From positions 284,837,744 through 284,901,743 of the forward strand of contig CM037878.1 of assembly GCA_021292165.1 (NCBI GenBank): a DNA stretch of 64,000 bases, written 5' to 3'. The DNA comes from Shinisaurus crocodilurus. Taxonomy: Eukaryota > Chordata > Lepidosauria > Squamata > Shinisauridae. A model generated the notes under the pieces. The model was not told the origin of the DNA, did no database searches, and saw only the letters and a program-made list of their open reading frames with translations. The translations under genes were made by a program, and so were the position numbers. Shown here piece after piece: positions 22,125 through 33,607 of the stretch; positions within the stretch are counted from its first letter, which is position 1; every line of letters starts with the position of its first letter.

Positions 22125-22760
22125 GTGACCTGGTTCACGCGACACGACAGCCCACATGAGTTAAACAACCCATGGCTATCGTGCATGAGTGGGAGACAGC
22201 AGGGAGACAGCCTCCTGCATGCACACCACTTCCGCTTTTCATCAGCGACCCACAAGTGGCTCCTTCATATGTTGCCAGGGGAGGCTGGTGGTGACTCCTG
22301 TGTCAGTGGGGCTCCTTATCCATTGCGTCCTTTTGTTTCAGCTTTATGGGAGCTCTCCATGGTGCTGAACGCCACCCCCCAAAATAGGTTCACCACTGTG
22401 GAGCACCATGGGTAGCTCCTATAAAGCTCAAACAAAAAGATGCAATGGAAAAAGGAGCCCCACTGACACAGGAGTCACCGCCAGCCTGCACTGTGCTGAG
22501 TGTGTCATCCAAACCTGGACCGCTGGCTTGTTTAGGGGCTGAACAACCCAGCAGTTAACCATGGTTTGTTGTTGGGTTGACCGCTGGGTTATTTAGTCCC
22601 TAAACAACCCAGTAGTCCAGGTTCGGGCGACATGCTCGGCAACCTACGAAGGGGCCGCTCGTGGCTTGATTAAAAGCTGGGGTGGCAGGCATGTGGGAGG
22701 CAGCACACGCCCATTGTCTCCCGCTCATGTGCAACAGCCGCCGTGTCATGTAAACCGGCC
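22125..22760. mobile_element. Family F transposon carrying an inner palindrome
   Basis: GGTTCACGCGACACGACAGC at the left and CCGTGTCATGTAAACC at the right look like decayed inverted ends; the interior is rich in AACAACCCA/TGGGTT repeats. Family J sits inside it. Confidence 0.45.
22276..22493. mobile_element. Family J palindromic MITE, hAT-like ends
   Basis: CAGGGGAGGCTGGTGGTGAC and GTCACCGCCAGCCTGCACTG are inverted ends. The arms pair over most of 218 bp (GGGGCTCCTT and AAGGAGCCCC inside). No clear target duplication was found. Confidence 0.65.
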
Positions 22761-23568
22761 CATTCTCTCTGTGGTTTTGGAGGGCATAATCTTGTGTATG
22801 TAACTCAAGATTTCTAGCATGAGAGTTGAGAGAGAAGGGTGGAAACAGAGGATGGTGAGATCGAAAGGGGAATTAAATGGAAAAAGGAGATCTAGCAGGG
22901 AATGGGAGTATAGTGCAGTTATTATAACACAGCCAAGATGTTTGAGATCTACAGAAGATACAGAATTTCATTACAAAACCCATTCCCCTATATCTAGGGC
23001 ATGCCTTCCCTGATCTGGTTCTGTATGCAGTGATGGAGCAATTCTGCTGATCTCCTCACCACTGTGACTTCTTCTGCCACCCATAGATGACGCTGGCCGT
23101 AGGTTGCAATCCAGGGAAAGTTGTAACACAGGGTGCTTCCAGAAGAACGGTGCCTAACGCTAACACTCAAAAGGCTATTCCATCTTTTCTTCTTTAATGG
23201 GGTCCCCCCCCCCGATACGCAAAAAGACGGAAGAAGTGGTGGGAAAATGTGGGAGGGCTACAAATGGATGGCAATGTTGTTTAGACACCCTGTAAAATTC
23301 TGTAAAAGGAACTGTGACTGCACAATAAAAGCCTCGTCCGGACCAATAAAAGCCTTGTCCGGACGCATGCGAAGTCTCATCGAAATCCATGAAAGCAAAA
23401 GTGCAGGGTCCAGTACACAAAGCGTGTTCATTTCAGTGGGTCTGAGTTACAACAAACTTTTCCAGATAACACCCTAGTGTGAAAAGTTGGGAGGGCAGCC
23501 ACACCTAGGATGCACAGGTCTTCATGCGCCACGGACTAGCATGTACGGAGATGAAAAGGAGCTTTACA

Positions 23569-23655
23569 GTACAAGCCTATTCTACTCAGCAGTAAGTCCC
23601 ACTGAGTTCAATGGCACTTACTCCAAGGTAAGAGCATATAAGTTGCATCTTTAAG
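23569..23655. mobile_element. Palindromic MITE, family C (decayed)
   Basis: The inner part AAGTCCCACTGAGTTCAATG is intact while the ends are mutated. It abuts family B at 23655. Confidence 0.6.
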
Positions 23656-23755
23656 GTGCAATCCTCTGCAAGTTTAGACAGAAAAAAGGCCTACCACTCC
23701 CAGCATGCTTGGAGTGGTAGGCCTTTATTTCTGTCCAAACTTGCATAGGATTGCA
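23655..23755. mobile_element. Palindromic MITE, family B (short core)
   Basis: GGTGCAATCCTCTGCAAGTT and its complement enclose CACTCCCAGCATGCTTGGAG; the middle of the core has been lost. Confidence 0.8.
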
Positions 23756-24327
23756 CCATTTGTGTGCTAAGATCACCTTTGTGTTTACCTTCTGCCAAAT
23801 ACCATCCTAGACCTGTGCTCTAAATATTCCTCACTTAGAAGTAAATGTGATGGGTATGGTTCTATTTTGAATGGCATAAGAATTGATCCAGGACTTCTCT
23901 GGGAACTCCACAATGTCATTTTTTCTCTCCCGATGCAGTGAAACGTTTCTGCTAATGACACAATGCTACAGACCATCAGTCTGCCTCTGATGTAACTGAT
24001 ACTTGCAAAGGAGCCCCCAAAACCTGAGTGAACAAAGGGGGGAAAGGGGGGAGGAGATCTTGGACCTCCCCATACTTTTCCAGCAAGGAATGGATTAAGG
24101 TTAAGACACTTGTTGTGGAAGTAACCAAACACTTCCCCCCCCCCCATGGCAAACAAAGAAAAATATGCTTTATATAACAGGACAACTTCTGAATACAGCT
24201 ACCAGTTTGAGAAGGAGGACTTTCTATCAAAGCCACACTTGTAATCCCAGCACTGGAGATTTTGTTCTCATTACTGTGTGTAATTTCCTGACATCTGGAA
24301 CTAATTTTTTTTTTTGGGGGGGGGAGA

Positions 24328-24331
<4 letters not shown>

Positions 24332-24362
<31 letters not shown>
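24332..24362. repeat. (TC)n microsatellite
   Basis: About 15 TC units directly follow a G run at 24317-24325. Confidence 0.85.
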
Positions 24363-24363
<1 letters not shown>

Positions 24364-24515
24364 ACACTTTGTGTTTCTAACACTGTATCCTTGACTGTGT
24401 AAATAAGGCGAGCCTGTAAATACGTGCAGATGTAGATACCTTCTAGAAAACAAAAATCAGAACAAAAAAAATAATATCTCAGAACAGAAGTGACCATGTG
24501 TAGCCTTCGGTGACA

Positions 24516-24540
24516 AATAAAAAAGAATATTTTGTGTTTA
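24516..24540 (+). terminator. Candidate TENM4 distal polyadenylation signal
   Basis: AATAAA at 24516-24521 is followed within 10-20 bases by a U/GU-rich TTTTGTGTTT at 24530-24539, the usual arrangement of a vertebrate poly(A) site. A second AATAAA lies at 24571. It is unproven because no transcript data are available. Confidence 0.4.
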
Positions 24541-26056
24541 AAAAGAGTGGAGAAGTTTTTGATGGCTTGGAATAAACTGCAATCCGTTAAGTTTGCCTCT
24601 AGATTCAGGTGCAGGATTTAAAACAGGACCTGAAGGACTGCCTGCCCAACAGAGGCCCCGCTCAACCCTTCCTCTGAGCAGACTGATTTACATAAATGGT
24701 ACACACAGAGACACACACACACACAAATAAACAGGCTACTGGTTGGTTTGTTTTTTACAAAGGGCTAGTAAAAAAAAATACTATTTGCTATATACCAAGA
24801 TCAAAATCAAACACATATGTCCCTGTGACAAAAAAAAAAAAAAAAAAAAACCATGGGGAACCCTGTAAAAAAAAAAAAACCCCTTTTAAGTGGAACCGGA
24901 GTTTTGACAGCTAGCTGTCAAATCTCTGTGCTCCAGTAAAAGGATGTGTGCTGCACTTTTCCATCTTCCTGAGCACCTAGAGTCTCGGGAATGGGTCCTA
25001 TCAGGGGAGCACAAAAAACCCTGAGGATCCCAGTACCAAGGGGGGGATAAATCCCTCCATCCCCTTTTCGCAAGCAAAGATCACTCACATCTTTGCTTTG
25101 AACTGACAGCCCGCCTTTTGACAGCTGTCAAGGCAAAGCAAAGTGTGTGTCTGTGTGTGTGTGGGAACCCAAACCTATTGGGGGCCTGTCTGGGCCAATG
25201 TCCATGGTTGGTACCTGCTGCATTTTGACAGCAAGTACCCCCTAGGACATTACCCAGGCTAGGCTTCCCATTTCCGCACCCACAGAAATGCACACAACCA
25301 CACTTCGGTAATAGCGCAATTCTGGCTAAAACAATTTTTTTTTAAAAAAGAAAGTAAACTATGCACACGTTTGGGACACAATTTTTTTAAAAAACAGATG
25401 GCGAACCACTGACAGCCCCTCCAATGCAATGGAAATTGCAAAAAGCGAGCTTGGGGGGGGGGCAGGGGGAAAGGGGGGGGAAGCCACATTGAGCCAAAAC
25501 CGCTCCTGATTGTGGGGGGACAGACAGCAAGCCAATGACGGTCGCCCCACCATGCCCTTCTGCATTGGTGGGGCAGCTGGCACTGGCTGCAGCTCAGGCG
25601 AGCTTGGCAAAAGCGGCAAGGGATTTTTTGCCTCTCTTGCCGAGTGGCTTGCTCATCATTGCCCACAACCCACACTGGGGACGGTTGTCTGGGTTTGGAC
25701 AACACGTGCCAACCAACCATTGGTGAAACAAACCCTACCAGGAGTTCTCAGGATGGCTTGTTGCCGGGGGGGGGGGAAGCAAGCCACCCTGAGGAAAGCG
25801 GTCTGCGTTCGGACAACACAACATCCCACCATGGCTCGCAGCCCATGGCGGGTTGTTGTGTTGTGTGAACCAGGTCATAGTTAACCTATTTCTATATGAA
25901 CGGTTAAGAGTTGGAGTACTAAAAAAATGCAAGCAATTTCTATTGATGTGCATAGGATCTCACCTGTTCCTTGGTTGGGCCTAGAATCCCTAAAATTGCT
26001 AATACACTTCTAAAGCTATCTGGATGCAGGACACAAAATGTCAACAAGCAAATTCT
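24541..26056. other. Intergenic, palindrome-rich, no gene
   Basis: It contains poly-A runs (about 24830-24850 and 24867-24879), a 20-bp perfect palindrome at 24903-24922 and a related one at 25118-25131. Family F-like ends (GGACAACACG, TTGTGTTGTGTGAACCAGG) lie at 25690-25878. No coding sequence was recognised. Confidence 0.4.
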
Positions 26057-26327
26057 GGGACAGGGTTCCATGGACTTTGAAGAAGCCCGAGTGCAAGGTG
26101 AAAGGGAGAAACGTGCTAAGCGAAAAGCACGTCAAATGAATCCTTTACAGGACCATCTTCTATCTGGTAACCTGTGTCCTCACTGTGGGAAGCTGTGTGG
26201 ATCTAGAATTGGCCTCCACAGTCACTTACGGACCCATCGCTAGAGTCTACACAATCTTCTTTAGAATCTCCTCCTTTTATCCCGGAAGACAATCTTACTC
26301 GGTCACGAGTGATCGCCTGATGATGAT
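26057..26327 (+). mobile_element. Retroelement 3' fragment encoding a C2H2 finger
   Basis: The open frame carries a basic stretch (GEREKRAKRKARQ) and one classical C2H2 zinc finger (C-x2-C-x12-H-x3-H) ending SHLRTHR followed by a stop. The downstream 3' UTR ends in GATGATGATG. A second copy of this 3' UTR lies at 61041-61178, so this is a mobile element rather than a host gene. The source family, probably a non-LTR retrotransposon, is not identified. Confidence 0.6.
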
Positions 26328-27219
26328 GCTGCCCAAACCAACAGCCTCAAGTATCCAGACTGATGTACACATCCTAGGGAGTGCACCCCACCCTATTGAC
26401 TACAACTTGCAGGATGGGGAACTTCACAGCAGAATGCTGCTTCATCCATAGATGTTGAGGGGGGATACTAGCGCTGGGCCGCCATTTTAAGTGTCAGCCT
26501 TGCGTTTAAGTGACACATTTCATTCCAGTCTAAGAAGCTGCTGATGACGGTAAATAAGAGATCCTCCTGTTCGGCACTGCACTGCAAGAGGGGAAAAGGT
26601 GGGATATAAATATAATGAATAAAATAAATAAATACACGGGGTTGACCGGCCTACATGAGTACAAATCTACAGCTAGTTACTACAGACAAGGGATTAACAA
26701 CCTAATTCAGAGCAACAAAGTGGTGTTTCTCTTGCTATTGTTAAACAACTAAGAGTGAGAAATGTTTACAAATCTCCTAAAAACCATCCAGTGATCTATC
26801 CGTCAGTAGATCCCAATCTACCTTGCCCATCCCAATACAGACCAGCTATAAGGTCCTCAATAGATGGTCTGCAGGTTCCTCTAGCCCCACCAAACCTTTT
26901 CACTACCATTTTCTCACACTTATCTGCTATCCTGATTGCTACCTGTTCTCTAAGCCTGGCCTCCAAGTTTATTTATTTCTTCTATCCCATATGTTCCTCT
27001 GTGCACACTTTAAAAAGCAGCTACCCCATAAACAGAGACAATGGAGGATTCATGGTCGGAGTCTAAGGCCCATGAAGTTAATTCCCATCTACACAAGACC
27101 TCTTACTCAGTCGCATGCAAAGATTACTCACAGGGCTTGCAAAGCTTTTGTAAATCACACCCCAATCTTTTAATTGCTTGTGGATTATAATCAGTAGCCA
27201 TAAAAGACTTTCTCTAGGG
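26328..27219. other. Intergenic, nothing but a SINE tail
   Basis: GGGGAAAAGGTGGGATATAA at 26588 with an AATAAATAAAT tail to 26633 is the 3' end of an S1-type SINE. The rest is unassigned. Confidence 0.5.
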
Positions 27220-27345
27220 CAGTGTTCTCCAACCTTGGGTCCCCAGATGTTTTTGGCCTACAACTCCCAGCATGCCCCAGCTGGCTGGGGCATGCTGGGA
27301 GTTGTAGGCCAAAAACATCTGGGGACCCAAGGTTGGAGAACTCTG
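27220..27345. mobile_element. hAT MITE, family A
   Basis: CAGTGTTCTCCAACCTTGGG and complement; flanks CTCTAGGG/CTCCAGGG (7/8) form the target duplication. The core palindrome centres on CCCCAGCTGGCTGGGG. Confidence 0.9.
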
Positions 27346-27458
27346 CTCCAGGGTTTTCAATGAGGTTCTCCTCCCTTGCCTCTCTGGTTTATGCAGAGCC
27401 TATCTTGTCCCATCAGGGAAATAGCTTTATTTTATAGATTGCCCATAACCAGAGAGAC

Positions 27459-27663
27459 ATGTGTAGTGGTTAGATTGTCGGACTAGGACAGGGAGACCCA
27501 GGTTCAAAACCTCACTCAGCTACGAAGCTCACTGGGTCACCTTCAGCTAATCAATGTCTCACTCAGCCTAACCTCCTTCACAGGGTTTTTGTGAGGATAA
27601 AAACTCTGAGGAGAACCAGATATGCCTCCTTGGAGGAAGGGATAAATATTAAATAAATAAATA
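27459..27663 (+). mobile_element. S1-type tRNA-derived SINE
   Basis: GTGTAGTGGTTAGATTGTCG, then CCCAGGTTCAAAACC, CAGCCTAACCTCCTTCACAG and a TAAATAAATAAATA tail. It is more diverged than the copies at 61501 and 62733. Confidence 0.82.
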
Positions 27664-27867
27664 GCCAAACTTTGTGAACCATTGACAGCTCCAGTAATTG
27701 TGAAGACTGATTTACAGTCTGTGTACTGAAGTGAAAGGATTCGCAGCTAGATGGCTTTTCCTCACAAACTTCACACACTTAAAATAGTCTTGTGAAGTAA
27801 CCCACACACATACATGCTCACCATGCAGTAATATAGGGAGACATTTTTCTTCCTTTCTCATAATACT

Positions 27868-28270
27868 AGGGCCCAGTGGGGTCATCCCATGAAGCTGATT
27901 GGTGGGAGATTCAGGAGAGATAAAAGGCAGGACTGCTTCACAAAGCACAGAGTTAAACTATGGAATTCACTTCTACAAGATGTAGTGATGGCCACCACTT
28001 CGGATGGCTGTAAAAGGGGATTGGACAAATTCATGGAGGAGAAGGCTAGCCATGGCTACTAGTCCTGATTGGCTATATGCTCCCTCCAGCATCAGAGGTG
28101 GTATGCCTATGTACTTCAGTTGTTGGGGAACATGGGCGGGAAGGTGCTGTTGCACTCATGTCCTGCCTGTAGGATTCCCATTGGGGAAGCTGGTTGGCTA
28201 CTGTGTGAACAGAATGCTGGACTAGATGGACCCTTGGTCTGATCCAGCATGGCTCTTCTTATGTTCTTAA
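27868..28270 (+). mobile_element. CR1-clade LINE 3' end, second subfamily
   Basis: It contains ATGGCCACCACTTCGGATGG, AATTCATGGAGGAGAAGGCT and GGACTAGATGGACCCTTGGT, and ends CTTCTTATGTTCTTA. It is the most complete of five such fragments in the window (others at 36559, 37230, 53688, 63636). Confidence 0.8.
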
Positions 28271-29068
28271 GATCACACATTTCAGACAACCATTTCATCA
28301 CAACAAAGGGAGGAATAGCCACCTCATGGTGACTCTCCACTTCATGAAATGATTGTGCAGGCAGCTTCTGAGGAGAGTGTGTGACTCACCCAGCCATGTT
28401 CCACACCATTTTAGCAGGCCTCCCTCTCACTTTGAGGCCCACTGATGTACAATGGATGGATGGATGGATGGATGGATGGATGGATGGATGGATAACTAAC
28501 TAACCAACCAAAACTTGGTCTCCTCTCCAAGTTGTTACACAATTGCATTATATGTGCATGTTGTTCGGTTCTCCTGTCTTAGTACAAGAGGCGCTTAAAA
28601 CAAAATGTCTCAGCAGCAGCTGGCGCCAAGGCCTCTTGTATTTATGCCTCTAACCATAAGAAATGAGAATGCTGGCCTGACACTACATCACCATCTTTAA
28701 TCTAAAGGACGGTCTTGCCATAGCCTCCAGGACGCTTTACATAACCAACTCTAATCATTCCCAATGAGTGGGAACTTATAAGCCCCAAAGAGCTAAAAGC
28801 AACTCTTGAATGTGACAGGTTTTGACCAAACAACCTCTTTAATGGGAAATTCTACTCCCCCCCTTTTTTTTCAACAAATTAATCTTCTACCAGGTTACTT
28901 TGCCAGCTCCAGCAGGGCAGGAGAAAGCAAAATGCTCTAAGGATTGTTGGGGGCGGGGGAGAGAAATAAATGTGTGATTTGCAAAAGGCATTTCCTTCAC
29001 AACTGAGCCAGCAAAGAATGAAAGTGAGGTGGTGGTGGTGTTTTTTTTAGAAATGGCACAGTGCTCTT
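28271..29068. other. Intergenic, with (ATGG)n
   Basis: (ATGG)n occupies about 28450-28492. No gene or other repeat was recognised. Confidence 0.5.
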
Positions 29069-29508
29069 CATAGAATCATAGAATAGTAGAGTTGGAAGGG
29101 GCCTACAAGGTCATCGAGTCCAACCCCCTGCTCAATGCAGGAACCCAAGTCAAAACATCCCTGGCAGATGGCTGTCCGGCTGCATCTTGAATGCATCCAG
29201 TGTTGTAGAGCCCACGTCCTCCCTAGGTCGTTGGTTCCATTGTCGTATTGCTATAACAGTCAGGAATTTTTTCCTGACGTCCAGGTGGAATCTGGCTTCC
29301 TGTCGCTTGAGCCCATGATTCCGTGTCCTGCACTCTGGGATGGTCGAGAAGAGATCCTCCTGGCCCTCCTCTGTGTGACAACCTTTCACGTACTTGAAGA
29401 GCGCTATCATATCTCCCCTCAGTCTTCTCTTCTGAAAGCTAAACATGCCCAGTTCTTTCAGTCTCTCCTCACAGGGCTTTGTTTCCAGTCCCCTGATCAT
29501 CTTTGTTT
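29069..29508 (-). mobile_element. CR1-clade LINE 3' fragment
   Basis: It begins with the reversed tail TCATAGAATCATAGAATAGT. On the minus strand it encodes decayed RT end residues ([20 protein letters not shown]). It has stops and frameshifts. Confidence 0.88.
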
Positions 29509-30134
29509 TAAAAGGGAGCCTCCCAATGGTTTGATCATTTCACCTCAGTCACTAATTCCCTGGGGATGCTTTAGATCAGCTGTCTCAAAAAGTCTCCCAC
29601 TCTCAACCCATCCCTGCCAATCTGTAATTATACTGGCCTCAGGGGCAGCTGGTGTTTAAAAATGATTTGAAGGGCGGGGTGCCAAGAGAGTATAATTTTG
29701 GTCCTTACTGCCGCATTCAGTTTTAAAACTGATTTGAACCAGCGGGGCCTGATCCCGACACTACTCCTACACCACACTGGCTCCTTTCATTCCACCCAGT
29801 CCCTGGCATGCCTATTTTCAACATTGCAAGATTTTTTTTAAAAATGTATTTGTTTACAGATCAGTTCGTTCAAAGAACAGTCTGAAGTGGTACAGACCCA
29901 GAAAAAGGGGGGGGGGAGACAGAAAACCTCCCCTAGGGATGGACAGATCTGTCAATCCTTGGTCTTGCTGAAATTGTTAGCTTTTGAGGTCAGGCTTGTT
30001 CCACCCCTTTTCTGCATGGGCTTGAGGGTGTGTGTGTGTTTTTAAATCGGTACAGAAACTCACATGCTTTTTTCCCCAATGCGCACATCAGCGTACGTGC
30101 TTTTTGTGCGCATTTTGAAAGGCATGCATCTTTG
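29509..30134. other. Intergenic, nothing recognised
   Basis: No coding or repeat assignment; a poly-G run lies near 29908. Confidence 0.35.
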
Positions 30135-30260
30135 GACACATTTATTTATTTAATTTTATACCGCCCAATAGCCGAAGCTCTCTGGGCGGTTTACAACAAT
30201 TAACAAGACAGTCCCTGCCCGCAGGCTTACAGTCTAAAAAGACACGTCACACAAGGAAAA
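30135..30260 (-). mobile_element. L2-like LINE 3' tail
   Basis: TTTATTTATTTAATTTTATA leads into CCGCCCAATAGCCGAAGCTC and GGGCGGTTTACAACAATTAA, a tail variant different from the 42497 family. Confidence 0.72.
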
Positions 30261-32587
30261 AGGAATGGGGAGGGAAGAAGGGGAGATATTAATTAATACT
30301 CCTGGCAGGGCTGGTGGAATGGCCCTGCGCTCCCTCTCTTCTCCCTCTGCACAGCCTGCTGGAATGGCTGTTGCTGGTGGCAGTTGAGGGAGGAGGAGCC
30401 TTCAGGAGGGTGCGCATGATGCGCCCATTAACTAAAGTGTGTTTGCGTACATTTTGGAAATGCGCTCATTTTTCTTTTTGCATTTTTCAGACGTGCATGT
30501 TGTCAAACACATTTCATTTTGCTCTGCGGAAACCACAGCAGGCTCAAGAATGTATCGATTTCCGATCGCAAATTGCGTTCGGGTCCAGGAGGCGCAAATT
30601 GGGTAAAACTGTTTAAAAAAAAAAAAAAAAACTTGATAAGAGTGAATTCCTCACACATCCTTACCTTCCCCATGATTTTGCTGAGCATGGAGCTCAAATT
30701 CAAAGTGTTGAAAATGCTACTACAGAATTACAAAAGGGTGCTTCTGCTGCCCTGAAAGGCGGTCTAGAAATATTATAAAACAACGATGCTCTATCTGTGG
30801 CTTCAGATGAGGCCTGAAGGGTCCAAAGCAGCAAGTGATCGGCTATCTGAGTCTGGCAACCATTTTACATTATATAAGCATGCAACAACATATTGGTAGT
30901 TCTTTCCTGCCATATTGGAACATATTTGTATTTCTTTCCTGCCAATAAATCAGAATCATTTAGTAAGAGGGAAAATACATCAAGTATTCATGGGGGTCTG
31001 TTAACAGCAAGGCCTGTGCACATAGCGATGTTAAAAGAGTGTATTACTTTGAGAGAAAGAGGGGGAGGGGAATTGAGAATAGCTTCCCTTAGAAAATAAT
31101 ACCAGAGGAAACCCTGTGGGATTTGGTTGGATACAGAGTTATGAAGCATATGCACCAGCTGCGGTTCGTTTGATGCAATAGACTCAGCCTTAAATAAAAG
31201 GCGGAAAGGCAAACGAGGACCACAGAGCCCAAACTGTAACAGGGATTTAGAATTATGTTATCTTCTGTTCTGCAATATGGCAGGAACGTCATGAATTTCG
31301 CGATAGCAGGGATTGGAGAGACGGGGGATTAGGGAACGGTCCAGATAGGGAACTCTTCTCCTCTGATTTGCTATTCTCAGATTTTCCTTTGCTTCTGATG
31401 ATACAAGAATTAGTTTTGCTGCATCTTGCGGACCAGCTATGGCATGGCACCACAGAGATAAAATGTCCACCAGGGATGCTAAATTACGTTTTCTGTCAGA
31501 CTAAAAGAGCTCAGGTAGCAGGGCTGGAAAACCTTTGTGTGCTGTAAGAAACTACCCAAAACCGTACCTGTTTCTTGCTGTCTTCTTCCTAATTAGGGGA
31601 GGTAGCTACCTTCATTGCTCCTTCAGAGAAAGACATGTACACATGAACTGGAGCACACTGTATAATCTTAAAAGCCACAGATGGTTGGGCTCACTTCTCC
31701 TTTTAAGATATTATACCGTCTCATGCCAAAAAATTATTATTTGCACTGCAGCCTTTCATCACTGGAGTATGCCACCTTCTGGGTGAAGTTCTGGTCCTTT
31801 TCAGACTTGTGCCTTATGTTCTTTGCCTCTGTATCTTTCCATGAGGCTCGGGGATTCTGTGATGTAGTGTTAGCAACCCAAAGTAGGTTGCCTCCTAGAG
31901 CAGGTACCCTTAGAACAAGCCAGAAAACCTTGGCAGGGACATGGTCTTTGTGCATCAGCTGAAGGACCAACTGGGAAAGCCAACAGTGTTTCACATTTGA
32001 TTGGTGAGAAGGGCCAGCTGTAACACAATGCAAAGTGAAGCCACGGCCTGGGACAGGATTTGGGGTCCTGTTAACAGAGTAGGACATTTTCATTGTGTTG
32101 TTGGAGCAGCACAACAATTGGAGACAGTCTAGTGCATGGGTGGGGGTCTTCAGAGGGTGGGGGGGCACATTGGCCCCACTAGAACCCCCTGGGGGCCATC
32201 CCCCTGTCATAGGAAGTGACTGTGGCACTGGAATCCCAGCAGCGCAAGCCTTGTTTCTCAGTGCAATCACCGCAACACAGCAGTGAAGATCTTTGGTAGT
32301 GTGGCAGACGGGGGAGGGGCACACAAAAGGCCTCCGTGGGCCACGTGTTGCCCATCCCTGCCATAGTGCTTAACTAGAAAGTTTTTATTGTCACAAACTA
32401 CCTAGAAAGCCAAGTGAAACTTAAGACTGGTGCAGTGCAACAGCCAAACACTTATCTCAGCTTGTCTTTTGGGGGCCTAGTTCGCTCCTCAGTTCTTGTA
32501 CTGGATGTCAATTTAGTCATACTTAGAATAGACCCGTTGAAATCAATGGGACTTACGTTAGTCCCATTGCACAGTTACATGATGAGA
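30261..32587. other. Intergenic, no gene recognised
   Basis: This 2.3-kb stretch holds short open frames without domains, a poly-A run at 30614-30630 and a possible L2-like tail near 30755-30782. AGTTGGGACTTACG-type sequence near 32525-32575 resembles a decayed family C arm. Confidence 0.4.
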
Positions 32588-33275
32588 GGATGCTTGGCTC
32601 AATAATACTACAAGCGAGAAGGACCTTGGAAGATCACAAGCTGAATACGAGCCACTGTCAGCAATGTGATGTGGCTGCAAAAAAAGGCAAATGCTATTTT
32701 GGACTGCATTAATAGAAGTATAGCTTCCACATCACATGAAGTGCTAGTTCCCCGTCTACTCATTTTGAGTACTGCATCCAGTTCTGGGCACCACACCTTA
32801 AGAAGGATGCAGACAAACTGGAAAAGGTTCAGAGGAGGGCAACAAAGATGATCAGGGGACTGGAAACAAAGCCCTCTGAGGAGAGACTGAAGGAACTGGG
32901 CATGTTTAGCCTTCAGAAGAGGAGACTGAGGGGAGATATAATAGCTCTCTTCAAGTACTTGAAAGATTGTCACACAGAGGAGGGCCAGGATCTCTTCTCA
33001 ACCATTCCAGAGTGCAGGACACAGAATCATGGGCTCAAGTTCCAGGAAGACAGTTTCCGCCTGGACATCAGGGAAAACTTCCTGACTGTTAGAGCAATAC
33101 GACAATAGAACCAACTACCTAGGGAGGTGGTGGGCTCTCCCACTCTGGAGGCATTCAAGGTGCAGCTGGACAGCCATCTGTCAGGGATGCTTTGACTTGG
33201 ATTCCTGCATCGAGCAGGGGTTGGACTCGATGGCCTTATAGGCCCCTTCCAACTCTACTATTCTATGATTCTAGT
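32588..33275 (+). mobile_element. CR1-clade LINE 3' fragment
   Basis: It matches the C-terminal RT part ([20 protein letters not shown] near 32878) and the 3' end through GGACTCGATGGCCTTATAGG and TTCTATGATTCTA. Frameshifted. Confidence 0.88.
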
Positions 33276-33352
33276 CATGAGTATGACTAATTCTGGATCC
33301 AACCCATTGTGATGAAAGCAGAAACTGCCTATTAGCTTGAAAGCGGTGTATA

Positions 33353-33607
33353 CAGTAATACCTTGGATTGCGAGTAACTTGGTTTGAGAGCGTTTTGCAA
33401 GACAAGCAAATTTTTAAATATTTATTTAATTTATTTTTTACTTGATAGACAAGCGACGTCTTGCAATACAAGTACTGTAGTACGGCTTTACATTGAAAAT
33501 CTCTGTACAAATTTTTTTGGGGGGGGGGATTTAGTTTTGATATAAGAGTGTTTTGGATTACAAGCACATTTCCGGAACGAATTATGCTCTCAATCCAAGG
33601 CCTGACT
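33353..33607. mobile_element. pogo/Tigger-like MITE
   Basis: CAGTAATACCTTGGATTGCG to AATCCAAGGCCTGACTG, flanked by TA. The interior matches the copies at 8036 and 53239. Confidence 0.82.

Larger units (their letters stand above)
17200..24540 (+). other. TENM4 3' flank, possible long 3' UTR
   Basis: No open coding sequence with homology was found here. I saw no AATAAA between the stop codon and 23323, but an ATTAAA occurs at 20388 and AATAAA occurs at 23324, 23345, 24516 and 24571. The best-placed site is 24516, so the 3' UTR may be several kilobases long. The stretch contains transposon insertions listed separately (18850-24362). The unassigned pieces, especially 17200-18240 and 21190-21920, are AT-rich and non-repetitive, as expected of UTR. 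Confidence 0.35.

Noticed and set aside
26057..26243. Host zinc-finger gene exon
   Set aside because: The 3' UTR of the same unit recurs at 61041 and ends in a microsatellite, as mobile elements do.
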